A stretch of DNA of 64,000 nt from G963666535 sp963666535 (GTDB lineage Bacteria > Bacillota > Clostridia > Oscillospirales > Oscillospiraceae), in assembly GCA_963666535.1 (NCBI GenBank), contig OY762913.1, forward strand, positions 434,001 through 498,000, in the 5' to 3' direction. Below the pieces are notes generated by a model. That model ran no database searches and was not told the origin of the DNA. It was given only the letters and a program-made list of their open reading frames with translations. Shown one piece after another: positions 34,497-43,517 of the stretch. Position numbers and translations under genes: made by a program. Numbering within the stretch: the stretch's first letter is position 1; every line of letters starts with the position of its first letter.

Positions 34497-36224
34497 ATGT
34501 TAAAGTTAAGAGATTTAAAAGTAGCCAAAAAGTTATGGCTCATTGTGATCCCCGCAATTCTTGCACTCATCGCGCTTCTTCTATTCTTTATCTATCGTTC
34601 AAATAGTATTATGCAAGAATCAAAAAAAGCGTTATATGATGAGACATTTGTCAGTACGGCAAGCATATTGAATGCGGACCGGGACTTCTATCAGGCTGCT
34701 GTTGCGGAAAAAGAACTCTTTCTCCACGGCACAGAACTGACAGCAGCCCAGCGGCAGGCGTTACTGGATGACTATAGCGAAAATGTACAGCAGGTGCAGG
34801 ATCGAATTACCGCTGCCATTGACAATGTGAAGGGAAACAAAAACCTCTACAGTCAGTTCGTGCACCCAACGGCGGGTCTTACATTGGAACAGCTGGATGC
34901 GGGGTTTCAAACGGAATTTAAATCCTGGCAGGATGCGTACGATTTGGAAGCCGGCACGGGAAATATGGAAGCCAGGCTTTTGGCATTTGATGCCGCCAGA
35001 GAAGAAATAAATCTAATGACAGAATTGCTGGAATCCTATGCTGATGCGTCGTCGACAGAGATTCAAGACGGAGTGACCAGCAGTATTATCGCATCTGCGG
35101 GCATCATATTGGTCCTTGCGCTTCTTATCCTCCTATTTTCGTCACGGATTGTCCGCTATTTAAAAAGCAGCATTAAATATGTGACCGAGATCAGCCAGCG
35201 TATTGCGCAGGGAGAATTATCCACTCAAATTGACCCTACAAAAATAACCCACGACGAGCTTGGCCAGCTCTGCAGTGCGACGGGAGAAATCCTTGAGCAG
35301 CTCAATGGCTATGTTTCTTATATCAAAGAAATTACATTTGTTCTGGATACAATGGCAAGCGGCGATTTGCAGGTCACATTACAAAATGACTATGCAGGAG
35401 AATTCTCTTCGATCAAAAATGCCTTGCTGAAAATATCCGCTTCCCTCAATCATACCCTTACTGCCATTTCCGATTCCTCGGAGCGGGTTGACTCCGAAGC
35501 AAAACAGGTATCCACCAGCGCTCAGCTTTTGGCGCAGGGGGCAACGGAACAGGCAAGTGCCATAGAAGAACTTTCCGCCTCGATCACCGATGTATCGGAA
35601 GGGGTACGTAAGAATGCCGACAGCGTGAGACAAGCGGCCGACTATGTGGGACAGACGGCATCCGGCGTTGAAGAGAGCAATGCATTTATGCAGAAAATGC
35701 TGGCATCCATGAAAGAGATTGATCAGTCGTCCGGTGAGATCAGCAAGATCATAGCGGTCATTGAAGATATTGCGTTCCAAACAAATATTCTTGCGCTCAA
35801 TGCCGCTGTAGAAGCTGCCAGGGCGGGGGCAGCCGGCAGAGGATTTGCCATCGTGGCGGATGAGGTTCGCAATCTTGCCATCCGGTCCGCCGATGCTGCC
35901 AGCCAAACGTCCGTATTGATCGACAATTCCATTCAGGCGGTTGCGGAAGGCTCAAAAATGGCAGAAAATACAGCAGACTCCCTTGTAAAAGTCTCTTCCA
36001 AAGCAATGCAAATCAAGAATATTATTGGTGAAATTGAAGCTGCTTCGTCGGAACAGGCAACGTCAATTATGCAGATTACGGAAGGGCTGGAGCAGGTGTC
36101 CATAGTCATCCAGACCAATACGGCTACCGCAGAAGAAAGTGCGGCATTAAGCGAGGAACTGTCCAGACAATCCGCCCTGCTTTATGCTGAGGTTGGAAAG
36201 TTTAAGCTTTTTAAGAACAATTGA
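34497..36224 (+). CDS. Methyl-accepting chemotaxis protein (four-helix-bundle type)
   Basis: A 575-residue receptor with a membrane helix at 13-32, an extracellular helical domain to about 190, a second helix around 195-215, HAMP, and a signalling hairpin (IAFQTNILALNAAVEAARAGAAGRG). The sensor part is shorter and all-helical, unlike the Cache domain of the receptor upstream. The ligand is unknown. The signalling tips of the two receptors are closely alike, so they probably share one array. Confidence 0.9.
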   Translation: MLKLRDLKVAKKLWLIVIPAILALIALLLFFIYRSNSIMQESKKALYDETFVSTASILNADRDFYQAAVAEKELFLHGTELTAAQRQALLDDYSENVQQVQDRITAAIDNVKGNKNLYSQFVHPTAGLTLEQLDAGFQTEFKSWQDAYDLEAGTGNMEARLLAFDAAREEINLMTELLESYADASSTEIQDGVTSSIIASAGIILVLALLILLFSSRIVRYLKSSIKYVTEISQRIAQGELSTQIDPTKITHDELGQLCSATGEILEQLNGYVSYIKEITFVLDTMASGDLQVTLQNDYAGEFSSIKNALLKISASLNHTLTAISDSSERVDSEAKQVSTSAQLLAQGATEQASAIEELSASITDVSEGVRKNADSVRQAADYVGQTASGVEESNAFMQKMLASMKEIDQSSGEISKIIAVIEDIAFQTNILALNAAVEAARAGAAGRGFAIVADEVRNLAIRSADAASQTSVLIDNSIQAVAEGSKMAENTADSLVKVSSKAMQIKNIIGEIEAASSEQATSIMQITEGLEQVSIVIQTNTATAEESAALSEELSRQSALLYAEVGKFKLFKNN

Positions 36225-36580
36225 GTAAAAAGTCAGCGGGATTTTCAGCGCAGGATGCCCAGGAAATACGATCTTTGAACGATTTCGACTCATTCGGTGC
36301 AGTCTGAAAACGAGGGTTTGAACCAGACTGAACCAAAACTCGGGTATGACCAAAAGAGAACAGGCGGTGTTCCCAAAGACAGGTTGGGGACACCGCCTGC
36401 TCTGCTTATGCTGGGATCAGACCAGACTTGTGGAGCAAGCGTGATGCTATTTGGCATCGTGGGGCAGTTGCCGGTTCGGCAGCGGGGTCGATACGCCAAA
36501 AAACAGTCCGGCGGCTGGACAATGAAATTCATCCGTGGTACGATGAGATCCATCAAATCAATTGGCGGAGTGATCGGGGA
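36225..36580. other. Gap between chemoreceptor 2 and the YoaK-like gene
   Basis: It contains hairpin repeat copy 4 (36356-36404). The remaining 175 bases are open in the frame of the next gene but show no ribosome site. Confidence 0.45.
36356..36404 (+). terminator. Hairpin repeat family copy 4, after chemoreceptor 2
   Basis: GAACAGGCGGTGTTCCCAA pairs with TTGGGGACACCGCCTGCTC apart from G-T and A-C positions. Its left flank GACCAAAAGA matches copies 1 and 2. Confidence 0.85.
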
Positions 36581-37258
36581 ATGACAAAAAGCAAGCAGAT
36601 GTCCGAGTCATACTTAATCGGGGCACTATTGGCTGTCGTGGGGGGCTTCTTAGATGCGTATACTTACCTGGAAAGAGGCCATGTGTTTGCAAATGCCCAG
36701 ACGGGAAATATTGTTCTTTTAGGCATGAAAATTGCAGGGAGAGAATGGAAACAGTCTCTTTATTACTTCATCCCTGTTCTATCCTTCTTTCTGGGGATTA
36801 TTGTGGCAGAACGGATCAAACGCAGGTATCAGCAAAGCAAACGCATCCACTGGAGACAAATTATCATTTTTTTTGAGGGGCTTGTCCTCATTTTTGTTGC
36901 ATTTATTCCGGCAGGGAATACAGATATGCTTGCGAATACCCTGGTATCGTTTGTTTGTTCCCTGCAGGTGCAGAGTTTTCGGAAAATGGATGGCAAAACT
37001 TACTCGACCACCATGTGTACCGGAAATTTGCGCAGTGCGACTGAGAAATTATGCGATTACAAGCGAACGAAGGATCGGAAATCATTGTACGACAGCGTTC
37101 AATATTATGGAATTATTGCTTTCTTTTTGCTCGGCGCGGCAATCGGGTCCTTCGTTACGACGATTTTTGCGAGGCAGGCCGTACTATTTAGCTGCATCGG
37201 CCTTGTCTTGGTGTTTCTTTTTATGTTTATCAAACGAGATTCTCCCGAACATGATTGA
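36581..37258 (+). CDS. YoaK-like DUF1275 membrane protein
   Basis: A 225-residue protein with about six membrane helices. GFLDAYTYLERGHVFANAQTGNIVLLG is the conserved first loop of DUF1275/YoaK proteins, and TYSTTMCTGNLRS is the second. The family has no proven transport substrate. I start at the ATG at 36581 (MTKSKQ); the longer frame begins in the untranslated region. Confidence 0.85.
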   Translation: MTKSKQMSESYLIGALLAVVGGFLDAYTYLERGHVFANAQTGNIVLLGMKIAGREWKQSLYYFIPVLSFFLGIIVAERIKRRYQQSKRIHWRQIIIFFEGLVLIFVAFIPAGNTDMLANTLVSFVCSLQVQSFRKMDGKTYSTTMCTGNLRSATEKLCDYKRTKDRKSLYDSVQYYGIIAFFLLGAAIGSFVTTIFARQAVLFSCIGLVLVFLFMFIKRDSPEHD

Positions 37259-37302
37259 TCCGGATCAGCCGCCCAGGCGATTTGCCTGGCAAGCATGAAC
37301 GG

Positions 37303-37336
37303 AAAGCCGCCCCGCCGAGCTGGCAGGGCGGCTTTT
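37303..37336 (+). terminator. Terminator of the YoaK-like gene
   Basis: AAAGCCGCCC pairs with GGGCGGCTTT, then TTCGTTCTTTT. Confidence 0.8.
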
Positions 37337-37351
37337 CGTTCTTTTGACAAA

Positions 37352-37392
37352 AAAGAAGCCCCCGTCCGGCTGAGCGCCGGGCAGGGGCAAGC
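37352..37392 (-). terminator. Terminator of pyrG
   Basis: A GC-rich hairpin (GCCCC...GGGGC with inner CCGGC/GCCGG) just after the pyrG stop; on the minus strand it is followed by TTCTTTTTTG. Confidence 0.75.
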
Positions 37393-37400
37393 TGGCTCCA

Positions 37401-39011
37401 TTAGATGCCGGCTGTTTTTTTCGACGCAGCGATAAAGGCGCGGAAGAGGGGGTGGGCTTTGTTGGGCCGACTTTTTAGTTCCGGGTGGAACTGAACGCCG
37501 ACAAACCAAGGGTGATTGGGCAGTTCCACGATTTCAACCAGATGCTCGTCGGGGGACAGGCCGGCCAGAAACAGGCCCTTTTCGGCCAGAAGGTTGCGAT
37601 AGTCGTTACTGAACTCATAACGGTGGCGGTGGCGTTCGTAAATCATGGATTCGCCGTAGGCACGGTAAGTATTGCTGTTCTCCTGCATGACCTTGCAGGG
37701 ATAGGCGCCCAAACGCATGGTGCCGCCTTTTTCCGTAATATCCCGCTGCTCGGGCATCAAATCGATAACAGGATGCGTGGTAGAAGCCGAAAGTTCGCTG
37801 GAATGCGCATCGGTCAGTCCGGCTATATTCCGTGCAAACTCCACCACCGACATCTGCATCCCAAGGCAAATGCCGAAGAACGGGATTTGGTTCTCCCGTG
37901 CCCAGTGGATGGCGGAGATCATGCCCTCGACGCCCCGGTCCCCGAACCCGCCGGGCACCAGCAAACCGTTGCACCCTGCAAGCATTTCGGCCACGGTGGT
38001 GTCATTTACCTGCTCGGAGTCTACCCATCGGATGGAGACCTTTACGTCATTTTCAATGCCGCCGTGGGTCAGCGCTTCTACAACGGAAAGGTAGGCGTCA
38101 TGAAGGGCCACATATTTGCCAACTAAAGCGATGGTCACACATCGGGTAGCGCTTTTAGCGCGCTCTACCATCGCGTGCCACTCCGTGAGATCAGGGGTGA
38201 TGTCGGTCAGCGCCAGGCGCTTACATACGACCCGGGCGAGACCGGCTTCCTCCAGCATCAGAGGGACCTCATACAGGATATCAGCGTTGAGGTTGGGGAT
38301 GACATTTTCCGGCGGAATATTGCAGAACAGAGAAATTTTGTCCACAATGTCGTTGGAAATTGCGCCATCGGCCCGGCAGATGATGACGTCAGGCTGGATG
38401 CCAAGAGACAGCAGTTCTTTGGCGGAGTGTTGGGTGGGCTTGCTCTTCAGATCGTTGGAGCCCGGGATGGAGACAATCAGGGAGACATGAATGTACATCA
38501 CATTCTGCCGGCCCACATCGTTGGCCACCTGGCGGATCGCCTCTAAAAAGGGCTGGGACTCAATGTCGCCCACGGTGCCACCGATTTCGGTGATGACCAC
38601 ATCGGCATGTCCGGCTTTGCCCACACGATAAACGCGGTCCTTAATCTCGTTGGTGATATGGGGGATGACCTGGATGGTTCCGCCCAGGTAGTCGCCGTTC
38701 CGCTCACGGCTGAGAACCGACCAGTACACCTTGCCCGAGGTGACGCTTGAATTCACCGTCAGGCTTTCGTCGGTAAAGCGCTCGTAGTGGCCGAGATCCA
38801 GATCCGTCTCAGCTCCGTCATCTGTTACAAACACCTCGCCATGCTGATAGGGACTCATCGTGCCGGGATCTACATTTAAATAAGGATCAAATTTTTGCAG
38901 CGCCACCTTTAATCCCCGCTGCTTGAGCAGCCGACCCAAAGATGCCGCTGTGATTCCCTTCCCAAGACCGGAGACAACGCCGCCGGTCACAAAAATATAT
39001 TTAACTGCCAT
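37401..39011 (-). CDS. pyrG: CTP synthase
   Basis: A 536-residue enzyme that makes CTP from UTP, ATP and glutamine. The N-terminal synthetase has FVTGGVVSGLGKG (P-loop) and the glutaminase domain has the nucleophile in GICLGMQ, with the catalytic His and Glu in VQFHPELKSRP. The start MAVKYIFVTGG at 39011 has GGGAGG eight bases upstream; the frame's extra 12 residues are not translated. The length is normal. Confidence 0.97.
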   Translation of the reverse strand: MAVKYIFVTGGVVSGLGKGITAASLGRLLKQRGLKVALQKFDPYLNVDPGTMSPYQHGEVFVTDDGAETDLDLGHYERFTDESLTVNSSVTSGKVYWSVLSRERNGDYLGGTIQVIPHITNEIKDRVYRVGKAGHADVVITEIGGTVGDIESQPFLEAIRQVANDVGRQNVMYIHVSLIVSIPGSNDLKSKPTQHSAKELLSLGIQPDVIICRADGAISNDIVDKISLFCNIPPENVIPNLNADILYEVPLMLEEAGLARVVCKRLALTDITPDLTEWHAMVERAKSATRCVTIALVGKYVALHDAYLSVVEALTHGGIENDVKVSIRWVDSEQVNDTTVAEMLAGCNGLLVPGGFGDRGVEGMISAIHWARENQIPFFGICLGMQMSVVEFARNIAGLTDAHSSELSASTTHPVIDLMPEQRDITEKGGTMRLGAYPCKVMQENSNTYRAYGESMIYERHRHRYEFSNDYRNLLAEKGLFLAGLSPDEHLVEIVELPNHPWFVGVQFHPELKSRPNKAHPLFRAFIAASKKTAGI

Positions 39012-39203
39012 ACTTGCTTCCTCCCAATCGGAGCTGATCCGCTCCACAGAACATCATCGTTCCGCCAACTTTTTTACAATAGTCCTATTTTACCCTTCAC
39101 CGCCATTGCCGTCAAGGGAAAGGCCAGCAAAAAACGACGAAATCGAAAGTTTTATTGGGAAAGCGCCTTTAGGGTGGAAGTCATATGGTAATTTGGAAAA
39201 ATT

Positions 39204-40265
39204 TTACTCCACGTCCAGGGGTGCAAAGGATTCCGCCGGCAGTGCGTCGGCCAATCCAATCAGAATTGGGGAGAAGCCTCCGTCGGCATCCGGGCGGGGA
39301 GAACGGAAGGTGGGGTCTTCGCTGCTGCGAACGATTAGCAGCGAAACCGTGATGCGCAGACCGCCGTCCGGTTCGGTGGTGGCGATCAGCGTGCCGTTGT
39401 GGAGCGTTGTGATGCGTCGTGCCAGCAGAATGCCCAGACCAACGCCGTCACTTGGCTGCGGACAGGCTTTGACATAAGGGTCAAACAACGCGGTGAGATC
39501 CAGCGGGTCTGCGGTGTTGCCACTGTCCTTCAGGGAAAGAGTTGCCCGGTTGCCCGAGCGATCCAGCGTGACCGACACCCAGCCCCCGCTGCCTGCGGCC
39601 TTCAGGCTGTTGGATAGAAGTGCCAGCAACAAGCTGAGCAGCAAAGAGCGGTCGCCATAAAACGGCAGGCAGGGGATCTTGCTCTGGTAAGACAGCGCAA
39701 CGTTTGCCTGTTTCGCCAGAGGAATGGCCTGCTGGGTTGCCTCGCTCCACAAGGCCGCAAGATCAAGAGAAACGGGCCGGTATAATTGAGAGGGATCGCG
39801 TTCAAGAGAATAGAGCATTTCTGTGTTGCTGGTGGTTTGCAGCAGACGGTAAACGCTCTGGTTAATCACGGACAGATAGTCGGTATACCGACTGCTGTTC
39901 AGGGACTGTACCGTGGGGGCCAGCAGCTGAGAGGCAGCCATGAGGTTGTTCATTTGCACACGCAGGTAATCCAACAAATCGGGAATGTGAATGCTGTTGA
40001 TTGGGTTGGTGCGGCGGAGAATGACCAGCTGCCCTTCCTCGGTCAGGGAGGCGCTGAGGGTATAGCTTACGCCGTTTAGGAGGAAGGCAGAAACTGTATT
40101 TGAGGAAGCCAGGCAGAGCGCCAAGTCTTCTGGCGGCGGAGCGTTGAGCGTCAGATCTGGGATTGTGGCGGCCGCTGTATGGTTGCAAAATACCACACGG
40201 TTTTCTCGCACGATAAAAATAGCGTCCGGGAACGCATCTAAAAGGTGGGTTGACAAAAATTCCAA
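39204..40265 (-). CDS. Histidine-kinase-like protein without phospho-acceptor histidine
   Basis: A 353-residue soluble protein: a PAS-like N-terminus (DAFPDAIFIVRENRVVFCN), a helical linker, and an HATPase domain. The ATP site looks intact, with LLSNSLKAA (N box), LKDSGNT (G1) and GVGLGILLARRI (G2). The dimerisation helix reads IPDLLDYLRVQMNNLMAAS, with no His where HisKA proteins have one. There is no response regulator nearby. No ATG is in frame; TTG at 40265, ten bases after GGAAGG, is the best start. It may act as a pseudokinase or as an ATP-binding regulator. Confidence 0.75.
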   Translation of the reverse strand: MEFLSTHLLDAFPDAIFIVRENRVVFCNHTAAATIPDLTLNAPPPEDLALCLASSNTVSAFLLNGVSYTLSASLTEEGQLVILRRTNPINSIHIPDLLDYLRVQMNNLMAASQLLAPTVQSLNSSRYTDYLSVINQSVYRLLQTTSNTEMLYSLERDPSQLYRPVSLDLAALWSEATQQAIPLAKQANVALSYQSKIPCLPFYGDRSLLLSLLLALLSNSLKAAGSGGWVSVTLDRSGNRATLSLKDSGNTADPLDLTALFDPYVKACPQPSDGVGLGILLARRITTLHNGTLIATTEPDGGLRITVSLLIVRSSEDPTFRSPRPDADGGFSPILIGLADALPAESFAPLDVE

Positions 40266-40280
40266 GCTTACACGTCCTTC

Positions 40281-40314
40281 CAAAAAAGAACGGAGGACGG
40301 ATATCCGACCTCCG
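40281..40314 (-). terminator. Hairpin with T run just upstream of the kinase-like gene
   Basis: On the minus strand CGGAGG...CCTCCG encloses the palindrome CGGATATCCG and is followed by TTCTTTTTT. It lies directly before GGAAGG of the kinase-like gene, so it could attenuate that gene. Confidence 0.6.
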
Positions 40315-40459
40315 ATACATAAATAGCATACGCAAATTATGCGGGAAAACTAAGTTGGAGTCAGTATACCAAAACTTACCGCGCATCACAAGGGACAACA
40401 CATTTTTTTGCAGGAAAAGCGCAAAAAAGGCAGGCAAGGTCAAAATTTCAGAAAGGGGT

Positions 40460-40487
40460 TTGCAAGCCGCTGGTTTTGGACTATAAT
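40460..40487 (+). promoter_or_regulatory. Promoter of the GAPDH gene
   Basis: TTGCAA and a perfect TATAAT are separated by 16 bases, about 60 bases before the start codon. Confidence 0.7.
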
Positions 40488-40546
40488 AAAGAAAGATATG
40501 GGTATCACCCAACCGAAGATTTTTAAGGATGAAGGAGTCTTTGTTT

Positions 40547-41560
40547 ATGAGCATCAAAATTGGTATCAATGGATTTGGCCGCATTGGGCGGCTGGTTTTC
40601 CGCGCGGGGATCGGCCGTTCTGATCTCGAATTCGTTGGCATCAACGACCCTGGCATGACACCGGATTACATGGCGTATATGCTGCGCTATGACACCATGC
40701 ACGGTCAGTTCGAAGGCGAGATTTCCTATACCGACGATACCATCACAGTCAATGGAACGACCATCCATGTTTATGCGAAAATGAACCCTGCCGAAATTCC
40801 TTGGGGTGAGATCGGGGCCGAGTATGTGGTGGAGTCCACCGGGCTGTTCCTCACCAAAGAGAAGGCCCAGGGCCATTTAGACGCAGGCGCAAAAAAAGTG
40901 GTCATGTCCGCGCCTTCCAAGGACGACACCCCCATGTTCGTTATGGGAGTTAACAATACATCCTATGACAGGAGCATGAACTTCGTTTCTAACGCATCCT
41001 GCACCACCAACTGCCTGGCACCCATCGCCAAGGTGCTGCACGATCACTTCGGCATTAAAGACGGCCTCATGACCACCGTTCACTCCACTACCGCCACGCA
41101 GAAAACGGTGGATGGCCCGTCCAAAAAGGATTGGCGCGGCGGCCGTGCTGCCGCGGGAAATATTATCCCCTCCTCTACCGGCGCCGCCAAGGCCGTGGGC
41201 AAGGTAATCCCCGCCCTGAACGGGAAACTGACCGGCATGTCCATGCGCGTTCCGACGCTGGATGTATCTGTGGTGGACCTGACCGTCAACCTGGAGAAAC
41301 CGGCCAAGTATGCGGAGATTTGCGCCGCAATGAAAAAGGCGAGCGAAGGCGAGCTGAATGGCATTCTGGGTTATACCGAAGAGGCTGTGGTTTCCTCTGA
41401 CTTCCTGGGTGATACCCGCACCTCCATCTTTGACGCAGACGCCGGCATCGCACTGACTGATACCTTTGTTAAGGTGGTTTCCTGGTACGACAACGAGATC
41501 GGCTATTCCAACAAGGTGCTGGATCTCATCCAGTACATGTCCACCGTGGATCACAAGTAA
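40547..41560 (+). CDS. gap: Glyceraldehyde-3-phosphate dehydrogenase, type I
   Basis: A 337-residue glycolytic enzyme. NAD-binding INGFGRIGRL is at residues 6-15, catalytic Cys in SNASCTTNCLAPIA, and SWYDNEIGYSNKVLDL ends the protein. MSIKIGING at 40547 is the true start, six codons inside the longest frame, with AAGGAG upstream. A strong promoter and a terminator bracket it as a single-gene unit, which suits a highly expressed enzyme. Confidence 0.97.
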   Translation: MSIKIGINGFGRIGRLVFRAGIGRSDLEFVGINDPGMTPDYMAYMLRYDTMHGQFEGEISYTDDTITVNGTTIHVYAKMNPAEIPWGEIGAEYVVESTGLFLTKEKAQGHLDAGAKKVVMSAPSKDDTPMFVMGVNNTSYDRSMNFVSNASCTTNCLAPIAKVLHDHFGIKDGLMTTVHSTTATQKTVDGPSKKDWRGGRAAAGNIIPSSTGAAKAVGKVIPALNGKLTGMSMRVPTLDVSVVDLTVNLEKPAKYAEICAAMKKASEGELNGILGYTEEAVVSSDFLGDTRTSIFDADAGIALTDTFVKVVSWYDNEIGYSNKVLDLIQYMSTVDHK

Positions 41561-41671
41561 GCAAGGGTTTGCTGCATTCGTTCCAGCCGCGCACGCGTGC
41601 CGTTTGTGAAGCACGGTACTTTGTCGGCGCAGCGAAAGCAGAATTGATTTTCCCGCTGTATCACCCAATCG

Positions 41672-41713
41672 CAAGGCGCTCCTTTCTTAGATACGCTGAG
41701 AGGGAGCGCCTTG
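41672..41713 (+). terminator. Terminator of gap
   Basis: CAAGGCGCTCC and GGAGCGCCTTG form an exact 11-base stem with a 20-base loop, followed by TTATGTTGTG. Confidence 0.7.
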
Positions 41714-41806
41714 TTATGTTGTGAAAAGCAGCCTTGGAAGAATTGGTGCCCAAGGTTCCGTGGCCCAAACGGTCACGAAACAAACGCGATCTGCCAACTG
41801 CATTTG

Positions 41807-41833
41807 CGAAAGTCCACATTATGCGGACTTTCG
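41807..41833. repeat. Short palindromic hairpin downstream of gap
   Basis: CGAAAGTCC and GGACTTTCG flank a nine-base loop. It is not at a gene end and resembles the structures at 63801-63961 in style and neighbouring bases. Confidence 0.45.
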
Positions 41834-42087
41834 GCCGCAAACAGATGCGTTTTGCCGCCTGAGCGGCATTCTATAGCCGGTTCTCGTCACTATGCGCAGA
41901 GCGGGGTGAACAGGAACGGAAGAATTCGGTCAATATTATCTAGGATTATGTTGTCACTATCGAATCAATATGTTAAGGTAAACATGAGCGCAGCAAATCG
42001 CTTACATATGAATTCACCAAACCTTAAATTTTAGTTGAATCAATTTTTAGATACTGATCTATCTTCAGAAACCGGAGTGTCTGCTCT

Positions 42088-43317
42088 ATGAAGATTCCCG
42101 ACATTTTAAGCAATACAATTCCAGATGACGAAATGGAAGACTTTAGAAAGAAGTTGGCCATTGACAACCTGCAAAGAGGAAGGATTCTTGCTTTTACCGT
42201 TATTCTATTTGAATCGCTACTTGTTATGGTTGATCTCATCAGTTTTTTTCTGAACGTTGACAGCCGCTTTCAGTTTCATCACTATTTAATTATGTACCTG
42301 TTGATGATAATTCTCAATACTGTCTATCTGCTTTTTATCGGACGGGTAAAAAATCTGACAAATGCATCCATGCGCAAAATACAGAAAATAGAAATTGCGA
42401 TGTTACTATACCTATCCCTGATCCTATGCTGGGGTAGTGTGCTGGCGCTCATGGATCAATGGTTATATGGGCAGTTGATTTCTTATATGCTGAATCTGTC
42501 TGTCGTCTCGGTGGTTTATTATTTGGACAGCAAAAAAGTAGCCATCCCCTATGCCATCTCAGCGCTCATCTTAATGGTAGGGCTCCCTTTTTTTCAGCAT
42601 TCAAACGATATCTTAATCGGGCATTATGTCAACTTAACCATTTTTATATTTATCCTTTGGCTTGCCTCTCGAATCATCTATCACGGCTATTGCACCAACT
42701 ATAACAGCATGGTGCAAATTAAGCATTCAAAACGGCTGCTGGAAGAGGAAATTAAAATCAATCAGGCAATCAACAATAAGCTTGCAGTTGCCAACCGTCA
42801 GCTGGAACGGCTCACCCTAATCGATGAACTAACCGGGATTCCGAACCGGAGGTGTTTTAAAAACTACATTGACATGCTGTTTGAACGCGATGACATAGAA
42901 CATGCACTGCTTTCCGTTATGATGATCGACATTGATTATTTCAAACAGTATAACGACCACTATGGCCATGACGAGGGCGACAAAGCGTTGATTGCAGTTG
43001 CACATCAAATTCTGTCCACAGCAATAACCCCCATAGAGTTTGCGGTGCGGTGGGGCGGAGAGGAATTCCTTTTCCTTGGCGCGTATGAGACGGCCAAAAA
43101 AGCAAATGAGATCGCGGAACGTATCCGGAACGGGGTGAATGAGCTTCATATCCCCCATGCGTTTTCAACGATCAGCGACTGTATCACCGTAAGCATCGGC
43201 GTCTGCGCCGTCAAATTGGACCGTAGAGACGATGTGGGGAAACTCATTGAAATGGCAGACAAAGCATTGTATGTGGCTAAAAACAGTGGGCGCAACTGTG
43301 TAAAAGAAACATCGTAA
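42088..43317 (+). CDS. Membrane-bound diguanylate cyclase (GGDEF family)
   Basis: A 409-residue protein with about six membrane helices (residues 30-200), a short coiled coil, and a C-terminal cyclase domain beginning LTLIDELTGIPNRRCF. The active-site motif is GGEEF in VRWGGEEFLFLG, a functional variant, and MMIDIDYFKQYND holds the metal aspartates. The product-inhibition site RxxD before the motif is missing (TPIE). It makes cyclic di-GMP from two GTP; the signal sensed by the membrane part is unknown. Confidence 0.92.
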   Translation: MKIPDILSNTIPDDEMEDFRKKLAIDNLQRGRILAFTVILFESLLVMVDLISFFLNVDSRFQFHHYLIMYLLMIILNTVYLLFIGRVKNLTNASMRKIQKIEIAMLLYLSLILCWGSVLALMDQWLYGQLISYMLNLSVVSVVYYLDSKKVAIPYAISALILMVGLPFFQHSNDILIGHYVNLTIFIFILWLASRIIYHGYCTNYNSMVQIKHSKRLLEEEIKINQAINNKLAVANRQLERLTLIDELTGIPNRRCFKNYIDMLFERDDIEHALLSVMMIDIDYFKQYNDHYGHDEGDKALIAVAHQILSTAITPIEFAVRWGGEEFLFLGAYETAKKANEIAERIRNGVNELHIPHAFSTISDCITVSIGVCAVKLDRRDDVGKLIEMADKALYVAKNSGRNCVKETS

Positions 43318-43431
43318 TCCAATTGCTCTTCATGCTTCGGGAGAGAGATATTTTCTCCCATTTGGGGGCACCGCTCGGCGATCACGGTGTGCCGAAACGC
43401 AAGGGAAAGAGGAACCCTTGTTTCCATATTT

Positions 43432-43484
43432 TAATGATTTTCTAATGTTCTTTCTATTCCCATTTAATCCTTGTCGGTTATGAT
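43432..43484 (+). promoter_or_regulatory. Activator-dependent promoter of the DUF4342 / two-component operon
   Basis: TAATG at 43432-43436 is repeated at 43443-43447, 11 bases on, in a T-rich context as for OmpR-type regulators. A -10 box TATGAT lies at 43479-43484 and there is no good -35. The response regulator two genes on could bind here and control its own operon. Confidence 0.4.
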
Positions 43485-43517
43485 GGGACCATCAAGAAGG
43501 AAGGACGGAACTTAAAA

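Larger units (their letters stand above)
41561..42087. other. Gap between gap and the diguanylate cyclase gene
   Basis: It contains the gap terminator (41672-41713), a second hairpin (41807-41833) with arms CGAAAGTCC/GGACTTTCG, and TTTTGCCGCC, which recurs in the hairpin cluster at the right end of the window. The 107-codon open frame here has no coding character and is not reported. Confidence 0.5.

Noticed and set aside
41711..42034. A 107-codon plus-strand frame after gap
   Set aside because: No ribosome site, odd composition, and it contains a terminator arm and a palindrome; it looks non-coding.
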